A stretch of DNA of 64,000 nucleotides from the NCBI GenBank assembly GCA_014529385.2, contig CM043943.1:153979092-154043091 (forward strand). Reading direction: 5' to 3'. A program made the translations under genes and the position numbers. Shown here in pieces: positions 1 to 11,400 of the stretch (the stretch's first letter is position 1; each line of letters starts with the position of its first letter). The notes under the pieces are model-generated. The model was not told the DNA's origin. It made no database searches and was given only the letters and a program-made list of their open reading frames with translations. The stretch comes from Adiantum capillus-veneris. Lineage: Eukaryota; Streptophyta; Polypodiopsida; Polypodiales; Pteridaceae.

Positions 1-859
1 ATATGAATTTGGACTATTCTTCACGCCCATGCACCAAGGAATTCTGTTTGGAAGGTCCACACTAGGCTAGGGAACCTTTTTCTTCAAAGTCTTCTTGTAT
101 GGGCCCTTTGCTTGTATGCATCCAAGGGGAATCATGCTTTTTCAAAAGGCTATGATGCTTAAACAAATAGAGGAGGGCCCAATATTATTTGCTTGTGACA
201 AGAATATACAATTGGAGTCTTTTTGAAAGGAGAGAAACTATATGTATATTCTTAAGAGATATTGGGTCACCTATGTAGGGGGCATAGAAGACTTGTAGAG
301 AGGGACCATAATCTTTGGTAAAGACAAGTGGAGAGTTGATTTCCATGGGAATTTATCTATAAGGGGTGGAAGATGGATATATTATTTTTCTACTACTAAT
401 TCACAAGAGGTAAGAAAGTTTGGGGGTATATAGTTGGTTATTGTATGCTTATTCTATTTACAAAGCAAAAAAGAAAAGGGTGGTAATATAAATATATGAC
501 TAAGGTGACATTTTTTGGAAAGAGTATAATGTATGTGTCGCCACAAAGGTTAAACGAAGAGGGGGAATTTACTCTAGATAACTTAATAGCATAGAAAAAT
601 ATATACACATATGAGGAAGAGGACGTTGAGTAGGCTGACAAATGTTGCAAAAAGATGGTTACCATTTTATGCCACTCACCATCAAAGTTTCAATACTCGT
701 AGCCTTGTGATTTCATTATCAAAACAACAAATTGAACTAATTTTTTTGAATTGCGGTCAAAATTTCAACCATTAGCAGAAAGCCAACTTTCAGAATCATC
801 ATCAATCTTTACCAACTCTTTGAAGAAAGAAAAATCTAGTTTGAAGCTTATCAACGATA
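1..859. other. AT-rich stretch without recognisable gene
   Basis: I see no coding region, RNA gene or repeat that I can name here. Open frames are short and have no recognisable composition. It may be flank or decayed LTR of the copia-like fragment that follows. Confidence 0.4.
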
Positions 860-1510
860 GTGGTTGTAGCGGAAATTATATGGAACATGACATCAAAAGT
901 GGATCAATTTTATGAAACCAGCTTTCACTCTTGGAAAATAAAGGTAAAGGGTTATCTGCGCAAAAATCTATGGAGTGTTGTAAAGCCCTTATCAATCGAT
1001 GAAGCAGGCATTGCAATTACCAGAGCATTATGTGCCGAGCAACGTTGAAAGGACGAGCAAGCATTAGGTATTATTCTAACTGCTCTGGAAGATGACTTTA
1101 TTCATTATTTGGATGACATCAGTTCTTCTTGTGCTACTTGGATGGAGATAGAGACTCTCTTTGGTGCTAAAGCCAAATATTCCATGATGAGTCTCAAAGT
1201 GGAATTATATTCTCTTGCTATGCATAGTGATGAGAACATAGCTACATTAGCCAATATATTAAAGAGTTTGAGAACTTAGTTGCTGTATGGTGAAGCCACA
1301 GATGAAGATCTCATAGTTGTTTTGCTAAATAGCTACCTGCAGAATTTCATCAAATTGTCACTGTTTCAAAACTTAAAAGATCCGCTACCCACCTTGGATG
1401 GTATCATTAATTCCTTGCATGCAGAAGAAAAAATAGTTTATCGTCTTAATTCTTCCATTGTTCCTAGTGCATATACAGTTCGTGGTTGCACTTCGACTAC
1501 GGAGATATAG
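860..1510 (+). pseudogene. Ty1/copia Gag-like fragment (UBN2 / Retrotran_gag_2 type)
   Basis: A single frame runs through the whole segment and is broken by only two stops, TGA at 1046-1048 and TAG at 1277-1279. The translation has the usual copia Gag layout: an early FHSWKIKVKGYLRKNLW block (Trp-rich start of the UBN2 fold), a middle WMEIETLFGAKAKYSMMSLK block, and a later HAEEK helix. In an intact element this protein would form the cytoplasmic virus-like particle. No zinc knuckle, protease or RT follows in the expected place, so this is an isolated gag remnant. Family assignment rests on pattern recognition; a profile search against Pfam UBN2 would settle it. Confidence 0.6.
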
Positions 1511-1670
1511 CAAAGGATTTCATAAGAAGTGGCAAACAAACAAAAGTGCTCATCATTCATATTTGAAAAATGAAGAATTTTTTTACTTAATACATGATCA
1601 GTCCCATCTACACTTGAAAATTGGAAAAGAGCATTCAAAAAACGCTCGAAAAATGGCTCCTTGTGATTCT

Positions 1671-1943
1671 CTATCTTTTAGAGCCTACAATGCTCTTTAA
1701 AGCATTAATTTTGCTATAGGCTTCAAAGATAAAACAACAACCTAACTCAGAATCAAGGTAGAGGGCATCCAAGTATCGCAACTTTACTCGTATTTGCAAT
1801 AGGTGTAGGGTACAAAACCATTGAATGGGATCATTGTGGATTCTGACAAACACCTGGTGAAAGGGTACCCCATCTCGAGTCATAGAAGTGGGATTGTAAG
1901 TTCTCAATCTTCTTCTATAGTTTTTCCCAATACGAGACCTCAA
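1671..1943 (-). pseudogene. Unidentified coding-like fragment related to the 12.7-kb locus
   Basis: The minus-strand frame contains QVFVRIHNDPIQWF followed by LHLLQIR. This aligns residue by residue with QVFIYIDDSPRDWF followed by LRLLQLR at about 12.9 kb on the plus strand, roughly 12 of 23 positions identical by eye. Two distant copies of the same peptide on opposite strands suggest a dispersed, probably transposon-borne protein. The pattern of a hydrophobic stretch before a Trp-Phe pair recalls Gag capsid regions, but I cannot name the family. Confidence 0.35.
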
Positions 1944-2490
1944 ATAATGTTTTGATAGAAGTCGGCTTTCTCTTTCAGAGAGTAATGAATCATTATATGA
2001 TCCAATACTATCTTCATTGCTTCAAATCCATGACCAAAACATTCAGCAAATACACTAGGTGCCATAATGGTCCTAATGGAAAAAATTCTATGTCATAAAA
2101 TCTAATATCTAACCAACCCAAATTATTTTCTCATATTAAATTCATCATTTAATGTGGGAGAATAAACTGGAACAAGGGTTAGGATATAGACATGTGCTTA
2201 TAGATCTATCTCAACACGGGGCCAATGGTAAAGGGGCCCAAATGAGAGATGGTCTGTCAAAGAGCAAGGCTAATCAATGGAGCTTAAAGACCTTAGGGTT
2301 AGTTTCATTGAATACCTCCAATAGTTAGTGTTAAAAGTCCTTTGACTTAGGTAAGCTAGGGCTATGCTTGAGGTGGGAACCCAGCCCAAGCTTAAGGTGC
2401 TTGATGACTAAGGTGCTTGAGGTGCTTGTTGTGCTTGCTGACTATGGATCTTGAGGTGCTTGTGGGAACACCACCCAAGCTTGAGGTGTT
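1944..2490. other. Non-coding stretch with short GGTGCTTG-type direct repeats
   Basis: No gene is visible. Between about 2380 and 2500 a short motif around GAGGTGCTTG or AAGGTGCTTG recurs several times in direct orientation, interleaved with TTGCTGACTA. It may be the start of the dispersed repeat copy that follows. Confidence 0.35.
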
Positions 2491-2933
2491 TTGTCATGCT
2501 TGCTGACTAAGGTGCTAAAGGGTAAGGAGGTGTGCAAAAGTGAACATCAATCCCTACAAGGAGGGGGTGATCCCTACAAGAGGGGGGACGAGAGCGAACA
2601 CACACACTCACACAAGGCATGCTTAGTACAAAGAAAGCAAAAGGGACACTTGTCAAGTTCCTCCTCGTGTTGCCCTCATGGTGTGCCTAAAGCCTATTGG
2701 TTGGCCTCCCAAGGGGTCCAATTTTAGATTAGTTTATTTAATTAATTATTTTAGCATTTATCAAGTCCTCTCTCTCAAAGGGAAAAGGGGGACACTTGTC
2801 CCAAGACTAGTATGCCTGATTGGTATGACTCTTGCTTGTGATTGGCTAGGCTTGAGGGGTCCAATGAGCTTCAAGCATGAGCTACAAGGAGGGGTCGACC
2901 AAAGCAAGTAGGGAGCATGCTTGAGGGGTATAC

Positions 2934-2986
<53 letters not shown>

Positions 2987-3610
2987 ACTCATTGTGTGAA
3001 GTGCAAAGTGCAAGAGCTCCCTCTCCTTCTCCCAGCAAGTAGAGAGGTTGAGAGCCTACACCAACACTCTTGGCTATGAAATGCAAATCCAACCAAGAGC
3101 CATGCTTCAATGCTTAAGCTTGCCATCTTCTCCATCTTCATTACTATGATATTATGTATGCTAACAAGAAGAGTGATGATAAGTGACGAACTAGTTCTTT
3201 CTCCTATGAAATGTTTCTTCTTCCTCTTCCCTACCCTCATTCCCTGCCTTTGAAGGTGTTTGAGGTCTTGGGACTGAGGCTTGGGATAGTTAATGCTTTC
3301 CACAAAGTTTATGTTATGCTCGTGATGCATGAAGCTTTCCATCTTCATTGCATCACCTAGGTCACAAGGAACACAAAGATTGTATTGTAACAAGTCTCTC
3401 TTGATGGGAGAAACTATAATACAAATGCCAATTGAAGGGGGGACCGGCTCCACATAAATCCGGTCCTCAAATGTTGTTATGTTCTCTAAACTCTCTCTCT
3501 TGCAAAAGTATTGTTTATGCCAAGTTAACTGAATGCTATGTTTATGTTGCTACCATCAATTATGTTCACCCGCTATGCTCACAAAGTAATTTCACAAAAG
3601 TATGCATGTG
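2491..3610 (+). repeat. Dispersed LTR-like repeat, copy 1
   Basis: This roughly 1-kb sequence recurs at 10,372-11,400 (minus) and, shortened, at 32,567-33,332 (plus). Shared landmarks in order are a GGGACACTTGTC-like block, GGGGTCGACCAA, an AC-rich tract, GCAAATCCAACCAAGAGCC, a block around GTTTGAGGTCTTGGGACTGA, TCTCTCTTGATGGGAGAAAC, and GGGGGGACCGGCTCCA followed by TCCGGTCCTCAA. Length and composition suit an LTR or solo LTR, but no paired copy or target duplication was found. It contains a 38-base poly-C run at 2935-2972 followed by (AC)n. Confidence 0.6.
2935..2988. repeat. Poly-C run plus (AC)n microsatellite
   Basis: A homopolymer of about 38 C residues is followed directly by (AC)8. 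Homopolymers this long are prone to assembly length error. Gly-rich frames read from it are meaningless. Confidence 0.95.
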
Positions 3611-6253
3611 GGGTCTATGGCTAAGCTGGCCATCGATATTTTTTGTAGCGACTCTCACCCTAAGTAAAGCAAAACCTTATTTATTGTTCACCACACTTCA
3701 AGTGGCTCACAATTCTTTATGAGACCTTGAGTCATGTTTATAAATTCGCATACAAAATACAACAGGCTAGTCACAATTGCGTGCACACGCATATACTGTT
3801 CGGGAACACACACTCACAAACACACACACTCATTCACATGCTTATGGACATGGGGTTCCCCATCGTCATGTATATCTTGGATCAGATTGCGTGACAAGCT
3901 GAAAAAACCAGGTTCCTGTGGTTTTCCTTGGTACAACTACATTGCTCCGTTGTCTCACACATGGAGTCCACTTCTAACCATCAGGTAGGTCTTCATACCT
4001 ACTGAGATCTAATATCTCCTCTTTGATACCTCTTGAATGAATGAAAGTCGGTTTTATTGTTGCTACTTGTTTCTATCTCCAAAGTCATCACTTGATCTAC
4101 AGTAGCGTAAAAGAAAGTTTGCATTTTTTATTGAAACGGTTTCATTATGACGGTACGGATAATGTATACATGACAATAACCTATACTTTGGGATAGGAAT
4201 GCAGTGAATATATTTGGTTTTTTGTTTTACATGAAAACATAAATGGGAACATAGTGCTTACAGTTTCGCATTGATAAAAATTACCAAAATCTGGGTTTTT
4301 AAACCAGAATAATATTTGACAAAATCTGTTCTTTTTGAGCACTACATAGAGTAGTTTGGTTGAACGTATATCTATATAATAGCATGTTAAACTACATGTA
4401 TAATACACTTACATAAAACAGTGTGGGAATGGTCGTAATGAGATGGACGTGGTCATTATCTGGTCTTTTTTACAAAATACAAGGTCGAGAGATGTGTATA
4501 TTGTTGGTTGTGGCATTACATAATGTGTTGGTTGTCCGATATGTAACTTTGCATAAAATGGGAGGTTATCCATAACTGGACATTATCTTGTGATGAAGCG
4601 TTCTATGTAAGGGAAAAACTGGGATTCTATACATTTAACAACATGGTTTTTTGCAATTTAGTAAACTTCATCTGATCCTATAGACAATGCAAAAAATACA
4701 TCAGGTTTCTTGGATAAACATGCTCAATGGAGGGCAGTACAAGATACGACAAATCTTATCTCTTTTTCTCATGGTTAACACTTGGATGGAATCATAAAAA
4801 AAATCTTTTTTCTAGTCTTTTTTCTGGTCCTTTCTCTGAAGCAATATCATTATGGTGTATATTGTAAAAACAACATAAAAAGTAATGAGTATAGATGGAA
4901 TGAAAATGTGCTTGATAATTTTTACATAATGAAAAGGCTGGAGTGGAAAATACTGGTGGATTTATGCAGCACATATTAAGTTGATGTCTTGTAAAAAACG
5001 AGGGCTTAACCAAAACTGAAATTGGTCTTTTTTTGAGGCATTACATATTTGTGATTAGATACATATAACAGTATTTGAACATATAGCATATATTAAGTTG
5101 ATGTCTTGTAAAAAACGGGGGCTTAACCAAAACTAAAATTGGTCTTTTTTTGAGGCATTACATATTTGTGATTAGATACGTATAACAGTATTTGAACATA
5201 AAGCATGTAATAAGCATACATTTTTTTCCTACCCGCAATTCAAAAGAATAGCAAGGTTTGGACAAGCATATGATAAATGATCTCCATATCAATTATTGGA
5301 TGGAGTTTCACTAATAGATATTGCAATTATGCTCTAAATTCTGCTGGTTACTAACCCTTTCACTGATTACAATTTGTGTTACAAGGTTTTTAAACAGATG
5401 TATCAGAATACATCATGCTGACATGTGGCTTGTTACAATATGCACTAAAAACAAACAAATTGTTGCTTAGTTTTTTGCTTGAAGATAACATACTCTGAAA
5501 GCCAAATGCATTATGAGTTGTAACTCTGTAGGGGGAATATACTCTCACATTGATACATATTTTATATGATTACTTTGTTTGAATAAACAACATGTTAAAA
5601 GTAATTCACAATGGGGGTGTCTCCTATGTTCATCATGTTAATCATTTTTTACTAGCTGTCTTAAAAAACATAAATATATGGTACTTTCTATAACATCTTC
5701 CAATGATAGCTAGTATCTCATGATTAGTATGTGTATCGAAAAAAGCTATTTTCATGGATTTCAAATACAAATTCATAGCTAGGATGCATGTTTGTATAGA
5801 CCCAGCCAGGATGGAGACTATCAATGAAAAAATGATCTTAGAACATAAAATACAAGATAATGACGCTATTGTAATTAGGCATAAAAGACCATTGGCTAGG
5901 ACTAGAACTTATCTGACTCAGAAGGCCAAAAATAATGTACACTATCCTGAATAAAATGTAGTATCGTTTTTGTGTGCGAAGACTTTTTTTTGGTATTGAC
6001 AGCGATAACAAGCGATTGAGGTTGGATGGTACCTGTAGTATGTTCTAATACATCTGTCTTGTTGGATGGTGGTAGGTACAAACTTCAGTCTTGTTCCTTA
6101 GAGGATTCATCACCACAACCTTTTTACCAAATTATTGTATCTGGATCACTATTAATAAAAAGTGTTTGACATGTCTCACATGTGTTTTGTACTTTGTCAG
6201 TGTTCAATATAATTTAATTATACAGTTGTATATCAAAGGGGATTTTCATATTA

Positions 6254-6254
<1 letters not shown>
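3611..6254. other. AT-rich intergenic stretch, no gene recognised
   Basis: Only short open frames with no recognisable family are present on either strand. The one structural feature is the 117-bp tandem duplication listed separately at 4974-5207. No splice-supported coding run was found. Confidence 0.4.
4974..5207. repeat. 117-bp tandem duplication
   Basis: The unit beginning TATTAAGTTGATGTCTTG occurs at 4974-5090 and again at 5091-5207, head to tail, with only a few substitutions. The period is 117 bases. High identity in otherwise unremarkable AT-rich sequence suggests a recent local duplication. Confidence 0.9.

Positions 6255-6297
<43 letters not shown>
6255..6297. repeat. (AC)n microsatellite
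   Basis: A pure (AC)n tract of about 43 bases. A short (TC)n tract follows at about 6391-6409. Confidence 0.95.
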
Positions 6298-6298
<1 letters not shown>

Positions 6299-6785
6299 AG
6301 GTGGATGCGAGCTAGGATTACTTCAGGTTCACAACCAAATTCAAGGGTGTGGGGATGATGGTGATGGGCACATGGTCGATTTCAATGTACTCTCTCTCTC
6401 TCTCTCTCTACCATGTTGCAGGCTTGAAGACCTTCAATTTCTCTCTTGCAAAAAGTGAAGCAATGAAGAATTGTAATGCTTGCAAGAAGTGAAGATACTG
6501 AGTTCACGGAAGCTTTCATTTTCAACAATGTCACATCATGTACTTGGTGCACATTTGAATCTACTTTGCATTTTAAGTTTACATGCTTTGCTTTCATTTT
6601 CTTAGAAAAATGAATCCATCTTCCTTTTGAGGCTGTATCCACTGCACATGCATTGGGGGTTTCATGTTGAGTGGATAGCCGAGCAAGATTGAAAGAGAAG
6701 CGTGTTCGGCTTCATATCCCCAGGAATCCCCAAGGTATGCCGTTATTTTTGTGCGTTCTTGCATTGCAGAAATGGGCATTGCTAT

Positions 6786-6961
<176 letters not shown>

Positions 6962-6987
6962 CACGTGCAAAAGTAGCATGTATCACA

Positions 6988-8403
6988 TTGAAACTTACAC
7001 CACTTGTGGATTGCAATATAGAATGCTCACTTTATAGTGACTCAATGGCCGACAAAAACAACACATTTCCCAAAGAAAACAACGCATACTCTAAAGATGT
7101 TGTTCTTGAGGATGATAGGACATCTAGAAGATGTCTTGCAAGCATCGAGTGCCGCGAGCGCAAAGTTCTTTACACCAATCAGGTGGACCTTATAAAAAAT
7201 ATGTGGGATGTGCATCGCCTTAGGGTGGCCATTCCCAAGCGAAATCCAGGCCTCCACCTTGGAGCTCCCAAGATTGGAGTGGCATTGAGATCATATAAAA
7301 AAAATGTCGTGCAAGATTCTTTAATGCGGAGCACAAATCTGATAAGAATTTTAAGGCTCAAAAATCTGGAGAAAAGAGGAGGGCTGAAATAGAATGGGAA
7401 GATTTAAGTGAAGAAGAAAAACTTCTTGTGCCCTCAAGAGATAACTATATCGAAGAAAAGGTGACAACTGCTATGAAGGACTATTTAGAAGATAAAGAGT
7501 CACGGATGAACTGCATTCACAAAATGATTGCAGAGGGGTACGACTTGCAAGTAAGTCTGTACTACAATTGTTAACCTCCATTGAAATGTACATTTTAATT
7601 CTTATTGTTGATTGACTTTGCATTTTTATAAAAATGTCCACCAATTGGCATTGATGAGACGCCAAATGACACGTCTCAAGAAGATGCATTGCTTGGCACA
7701 CCAATGAGTCTTTTTGGTATCTCTACTCTTGCTTCCAAGTATGTTAATATTTGTTAAGGATTCATAGTTGAAGTGTAATCTTGTTTCAATGGAAGAAAAC
7801 TCGTACTACAACGGATGAGCGTGGCCCATTATTAGCACCTGTAAAGGAAATCATCCCAAAGAGGTTCTTAGATGGCAATCCTTTGGTGTGCACAATGGAT
7901 TTGCATAGGGTGGCTTTGAATCTTTCGCCGTCCAAGTCAAATACAACCAAGATATACTTTTCCTTCTTTGCTCTAATTGAAAATTATCTCTTATATCCCC
8001 TTTGTTGCTCAATGTGTAAATTTCAGATGCAGCATTGGAGTGTTGGGGCTCCTCCCAACACATTGTTGGAGACTCTCCACTTACCCCCTCAAGTGTGCCA
8101 CTAACCTTGGTCGTCTCCAATGTATCCATTGCCATGGAGGATGGTTTGGGCTTAAGTAATGACCCAAGGCTATTAAGTGACAGGTGAGTCTAATGGTATT
8201 AGCTTTCATTGCATTTTATGGTTTTAACCTTCATTACATTATTTTTTAATGTAAAATCTTCAAAGACAAAAAAGGCTTGAGAAAGGAATGGGCATACAAT
8301 TCTTGTCTTCACGATCAAACATACTCGTGGAGGTGGAAATTAATCTCCTTGATGCAATAACATCCGAGAAAGCCACCACAAACACTATGAACCTTTTTTT
8401 CCT
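6988..8403 (+). pseudogene. Unidentified multi-exon plant coding locus, probably degraded
   Basis: Several exon-like blocks share one orientation and end at good donors. A block at 7302-7550 reads ...KSGEKRRAEIEWEDLSEEEK... and stops at CAA|GTAAGT. A block at about 7638-7716 reads PPIGIDETPNDTSQEDALLG and ends G|GTATCT. A block near 7797-7955 reads ...KEIIPKRFLDGNPLV. A block at 8027-8183, after TTTCAG, ends CAG|GTGAGT. A block at 8266-8403 starts after a CAAAG acceptor and ends CT|GTGAGT. An upstream frame from 6988 joins the first block only through a shift in an A-run near 7300. The product is acidic and coiled-coil-like in part, and I do not recognise it. Missing clean acceptors for two blocks suggest decay, and a transposon-borne gene is possible. 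Confidence 0.4.
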
Positions 8404-8857
8404 GTGAGTGCGCATCTTGTTATCTCCATATTGTTGTTTTCAATAGAAATGCATGGGCTAATTTCATGCCTTGGCTTCCAAGCAGTGGATGGAACTTGTA
8501 GTTATTTCTAGGAATAAAAGCCGAGAGGACACCCAAGTGAGCAAGAATTCACAGTGATGTGACCCCAAGTAATCAAATGTGTGAGCTGCTAGTGATCCAA
8601 ATGCAATTCTAGGTGAACTCAAAAAGATCCAAAAGTGAAATTAAAGAGATCACAAGGAATGAAACCCGAGAAGGGACCCATGCTAGCATTGATACATAGT
8701 GTTGTGATCCTCAAGTAATCTTTAACTGTGAACCTTGAGTGTCGCAAACGTGAACCTATATGTGATTATCAAGTGAACGCTACATGTAAAGGACCAAAGG
8801 ATTCAAATGTAGAACAACATGAGTGTCTCAAGCATGTAAATGACCAAAATTACACAA
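8404..8857. other. Non-coding stretch
   Basis: No open frame of note on either strand. Short A/G-rich phrases such as AAGTGA and CAAGTGA recur loosely, but there is no defined repeat unit. Confidence 0.35.
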
Positions 8858-9341
8858 TCACAAGCCTCCATTGAGAGGCCATGACATTACCCCCCCTTGA
8901 TCTTGACCCAAATCAAAGTGTCTTTCACCGTTCTCCAAATCACCATAGGTGCAAGACATAATTCTTGCCATAATGTGGGTTGGTATATCACATATCTTTA
9001 TCATTTTTCCGAGTAAATGCTGCTCGCTCCCTATGGGGGCATGCCTTGATGTTAGGGGCAACAAAGCATGGCATGTAGAGAATGTGTAATTGATTTTTGG
9101 ATCCACCATGTAAATTTTAGTGTAGCAATGTGGACACCATATGCGAGGAGCATTGTCGAACCTTACTCTATAACGATCGTGTTGGTGCTTTCTCCTCAAG
9201 AAGCTAGTCATTCTTGTCGGCTTGGTGGGTTGAGGTTGGAGGCCTTGTGTCCCCTGACTGGGCACTTGGCGCACATCATGACCAAGGCGAGCTTGGGTGA
9301 CCTATGCCTGTATTTGTTGAATGCTTCCTCTTGTTGGCATC

Positions 9342-10345
9342 TCAATATGCCTGGGTAAAAGAGTATTTGCAAGGATCTTCTTGCAAGCTTACAAGTTGTT
9401 GTTTGTAGGCCTCATTCCGAGAAGAGCTTTTCTCCTCTAAGCCACCTTCAATTTGTTGAAGAATATGTTGAACATCATTGATGCATATCAACACCTCATG
9501 TTGACTGGTAGTGCTACTAGAAAGGACCTCCTCATTAGGTTGCTCTTTCACTATTTGATGATTCTCAAACATTTGATCCTCAACACTCTCTTGGATCCCT
9601 TGGCCATAATCTCTATCCAAACTTGGAAGTATGGCACACAAATGTTTAAAGTGCTTTTCTATGATTAGTCGTGTGGCATAGATGTGTTTACAAAGGCTTG
9701 CAAAATCAGGACAATCACAATAGTTGCTTTGCAAGCTTACATGATACCATACTCTTGGAGTGGAACCACTTCGTATTATAAAATTTAACGTCATCTCATT
9801 GAGGGTATGCAAAGAGGAAGGATCTTCCTCATATTGTTGTAGAATTTTCTCCCCCTCGCGTAAACTTCTGGTATGATGCTTTGACGATCCATATCTACTA
9901 AAGCATCTCGAGTTGACTGCAACACACCTTGTGCTTATTAGCCACCTATGTGGTGCAAGATCTGCTTAAAAAAACGGCATAGCTACCTATTTCTTGGTTT
10001 TGTTTAAAGAACTCCAATAAAGTCCCCCCCATACAAGTTCCACTACTTGAGTCACCGACAAGGGCATGAATAAAAGCCAAGATTGACTTGCTGATTTGGG
10101 CATTCAACAAAGTATATTTTATTTATTACCACAATCTCTCAACCAAGTTTATTGTATCCACATTCTCATGATAAAACATGCGACCAAACTTTGGCCACTT
10201 TTTGTGCCCAGGGCAATCGCTCCCACACCAACCATTCGTCACATATCTTTTTTGAAGGAGCCCTTGAAAAGATTGCTCAAACTCAGCCTCTGTGGCACTA
10301 TGCATAAGTGCACACATGGAAGAGTAGACATGTTTGCGCATTTTA
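9342..10345 (-). pseudogene. MULE-like transposase remnant with SWIM zinc finger
   Basis: Reading leftwards, a first block (about 10,341-10,126) has WPKFGRMFYHENVDTINLVE. This resembles the W...F...(D)TNN..E block in the C-terminal half of MULE/FAR1-type transposases. It continues through LNAQISKSILAFIHALVG, and after at least one frameshift the 9812-9342 block contains YCDCPDFASLCKHIYA. That is the CxC...CxH arrangement of a SWIM zinc finger. The N-terminal WRKY-GCM1-like DNA-binding domain and the DDE core are not visible, so only the 3' half survives. A further minus-strand frame at 8858-9274 with WCPHCYTK may be a decayed tail. In an intact element this protein would cut and paste a Mutator-like transposon in the nucleus. 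Confidence 0.55.
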
Positions 10346-10371
10346 TTTGGTACCTAAAGTGTAACATTTAA

Positions 10372-11400
10372 TGCACTAGTAACTTGTGTGTAGTGGAAAT
10401 TGATAACATAGTGAGCATCTCATTAAGAACAAGCTCCTAATGAGAGAGTCATTAATTTCAGAAAGCAACATAGCAATTTACACCTAGCTAATTTGGCATT
10501 GACAATACGTGAAAAGAGAGAGAAATATAACAACTAACAACAGTTGAGGACCGGATTTACATGGAGCCACCCCCCCCTCCATAAAGGCTTTGTATTATAG
10601 CTTCTCCCATCAAAGGAGACTTTTGTACAATACAATCTTTGTGTTCCTTGACAAAACTAGTTGGTGCAATGAAGATGGAAGCTTCATGCACCAAATTATG
10701 CTTGAAAAACACACCTAGTGTCCCTATCCTCAGTCCCAAGACCTCACACACCTTCAAAAATGGTGAGAGCTAGCAGGGAATGAGGATAGATTGAGAGGAA
10801 GAAGATGTATCTTACGAGAAAGAAGTATTTTCCTCACATAATCACTCTAATAGCATAGCTTAGCTTAGTAACTATCATGGTAGAGGAGATGAGCATGCCA
10901 TTGCATCTTGGCTCTTGGTTGGATTTGCATTCCATAGCCAAGAGTTGTTGGTGTAGGCCTCTACTTCTCAATTCTTGGAGAAGGAGATGGAGTTCTTCTT
11001 GCACACATGAATTGTGTGTGTGTGTGTGTGTACCAATGTGTTAGACTAAAATGCAGCCCTCCCTCTCTTCTTGGTCGACCCCTCTTGCCAATTACTCATG
11101 CTGGCCTCTCATGAGCTCTTGTAAAGCTTAGCCAATCACAAATTAGAAGCATAATTGTGTCCCCCTTTCCCCTTTTGTGAGAGTTTTGTGTAATTAAATA
11201 ATTCATTTAAACTCTCATTGGACCTTTTTATCTTTTGGGCCAATAGGAATCAGGCAAGCCATTGGGCTGCTGGATGCTCATTGGACCCCTTGGTAGATTG
11301 TCCAATAGTCTTCTAAAGAGCTTAATTTCTATTGGTTCTTTTATCAAGCATTTTAAAATTGATTAGACTAATTTTACTCTAGCCTAATTTCATTGGTCCA
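10372..11400 (-). repeat. Dispersed LTR-like repeat, copy 2 (inverted relative to copy 1)
   Basis: Read on the minus strand this matches copy 1 at 2491-3610 in the same block order: the AAAGGGGGACAC block, GGGGTCGACC, a short (AC)n, the GTGAGGTCTTGGGACTGAGG block, and TGGAGCCGGTCC-like sequence near 10,560. Its right end shares TACTAG(G/T)(C)CATTAAATGTTACA-like sequence with the plus-strand copy at 33.3 kb. TGTTACA is compatible with an LTR 3' terminus. It directly abuts the transposase remnant. Confidence 0.6.

Noticed and set aside
2989-3453. A 154-codon minus-strand frame across repeat copy 1.
   Set aside because: The same region in the other two repeat copies does not keep the frame, and the sequence has no recognisable domain.
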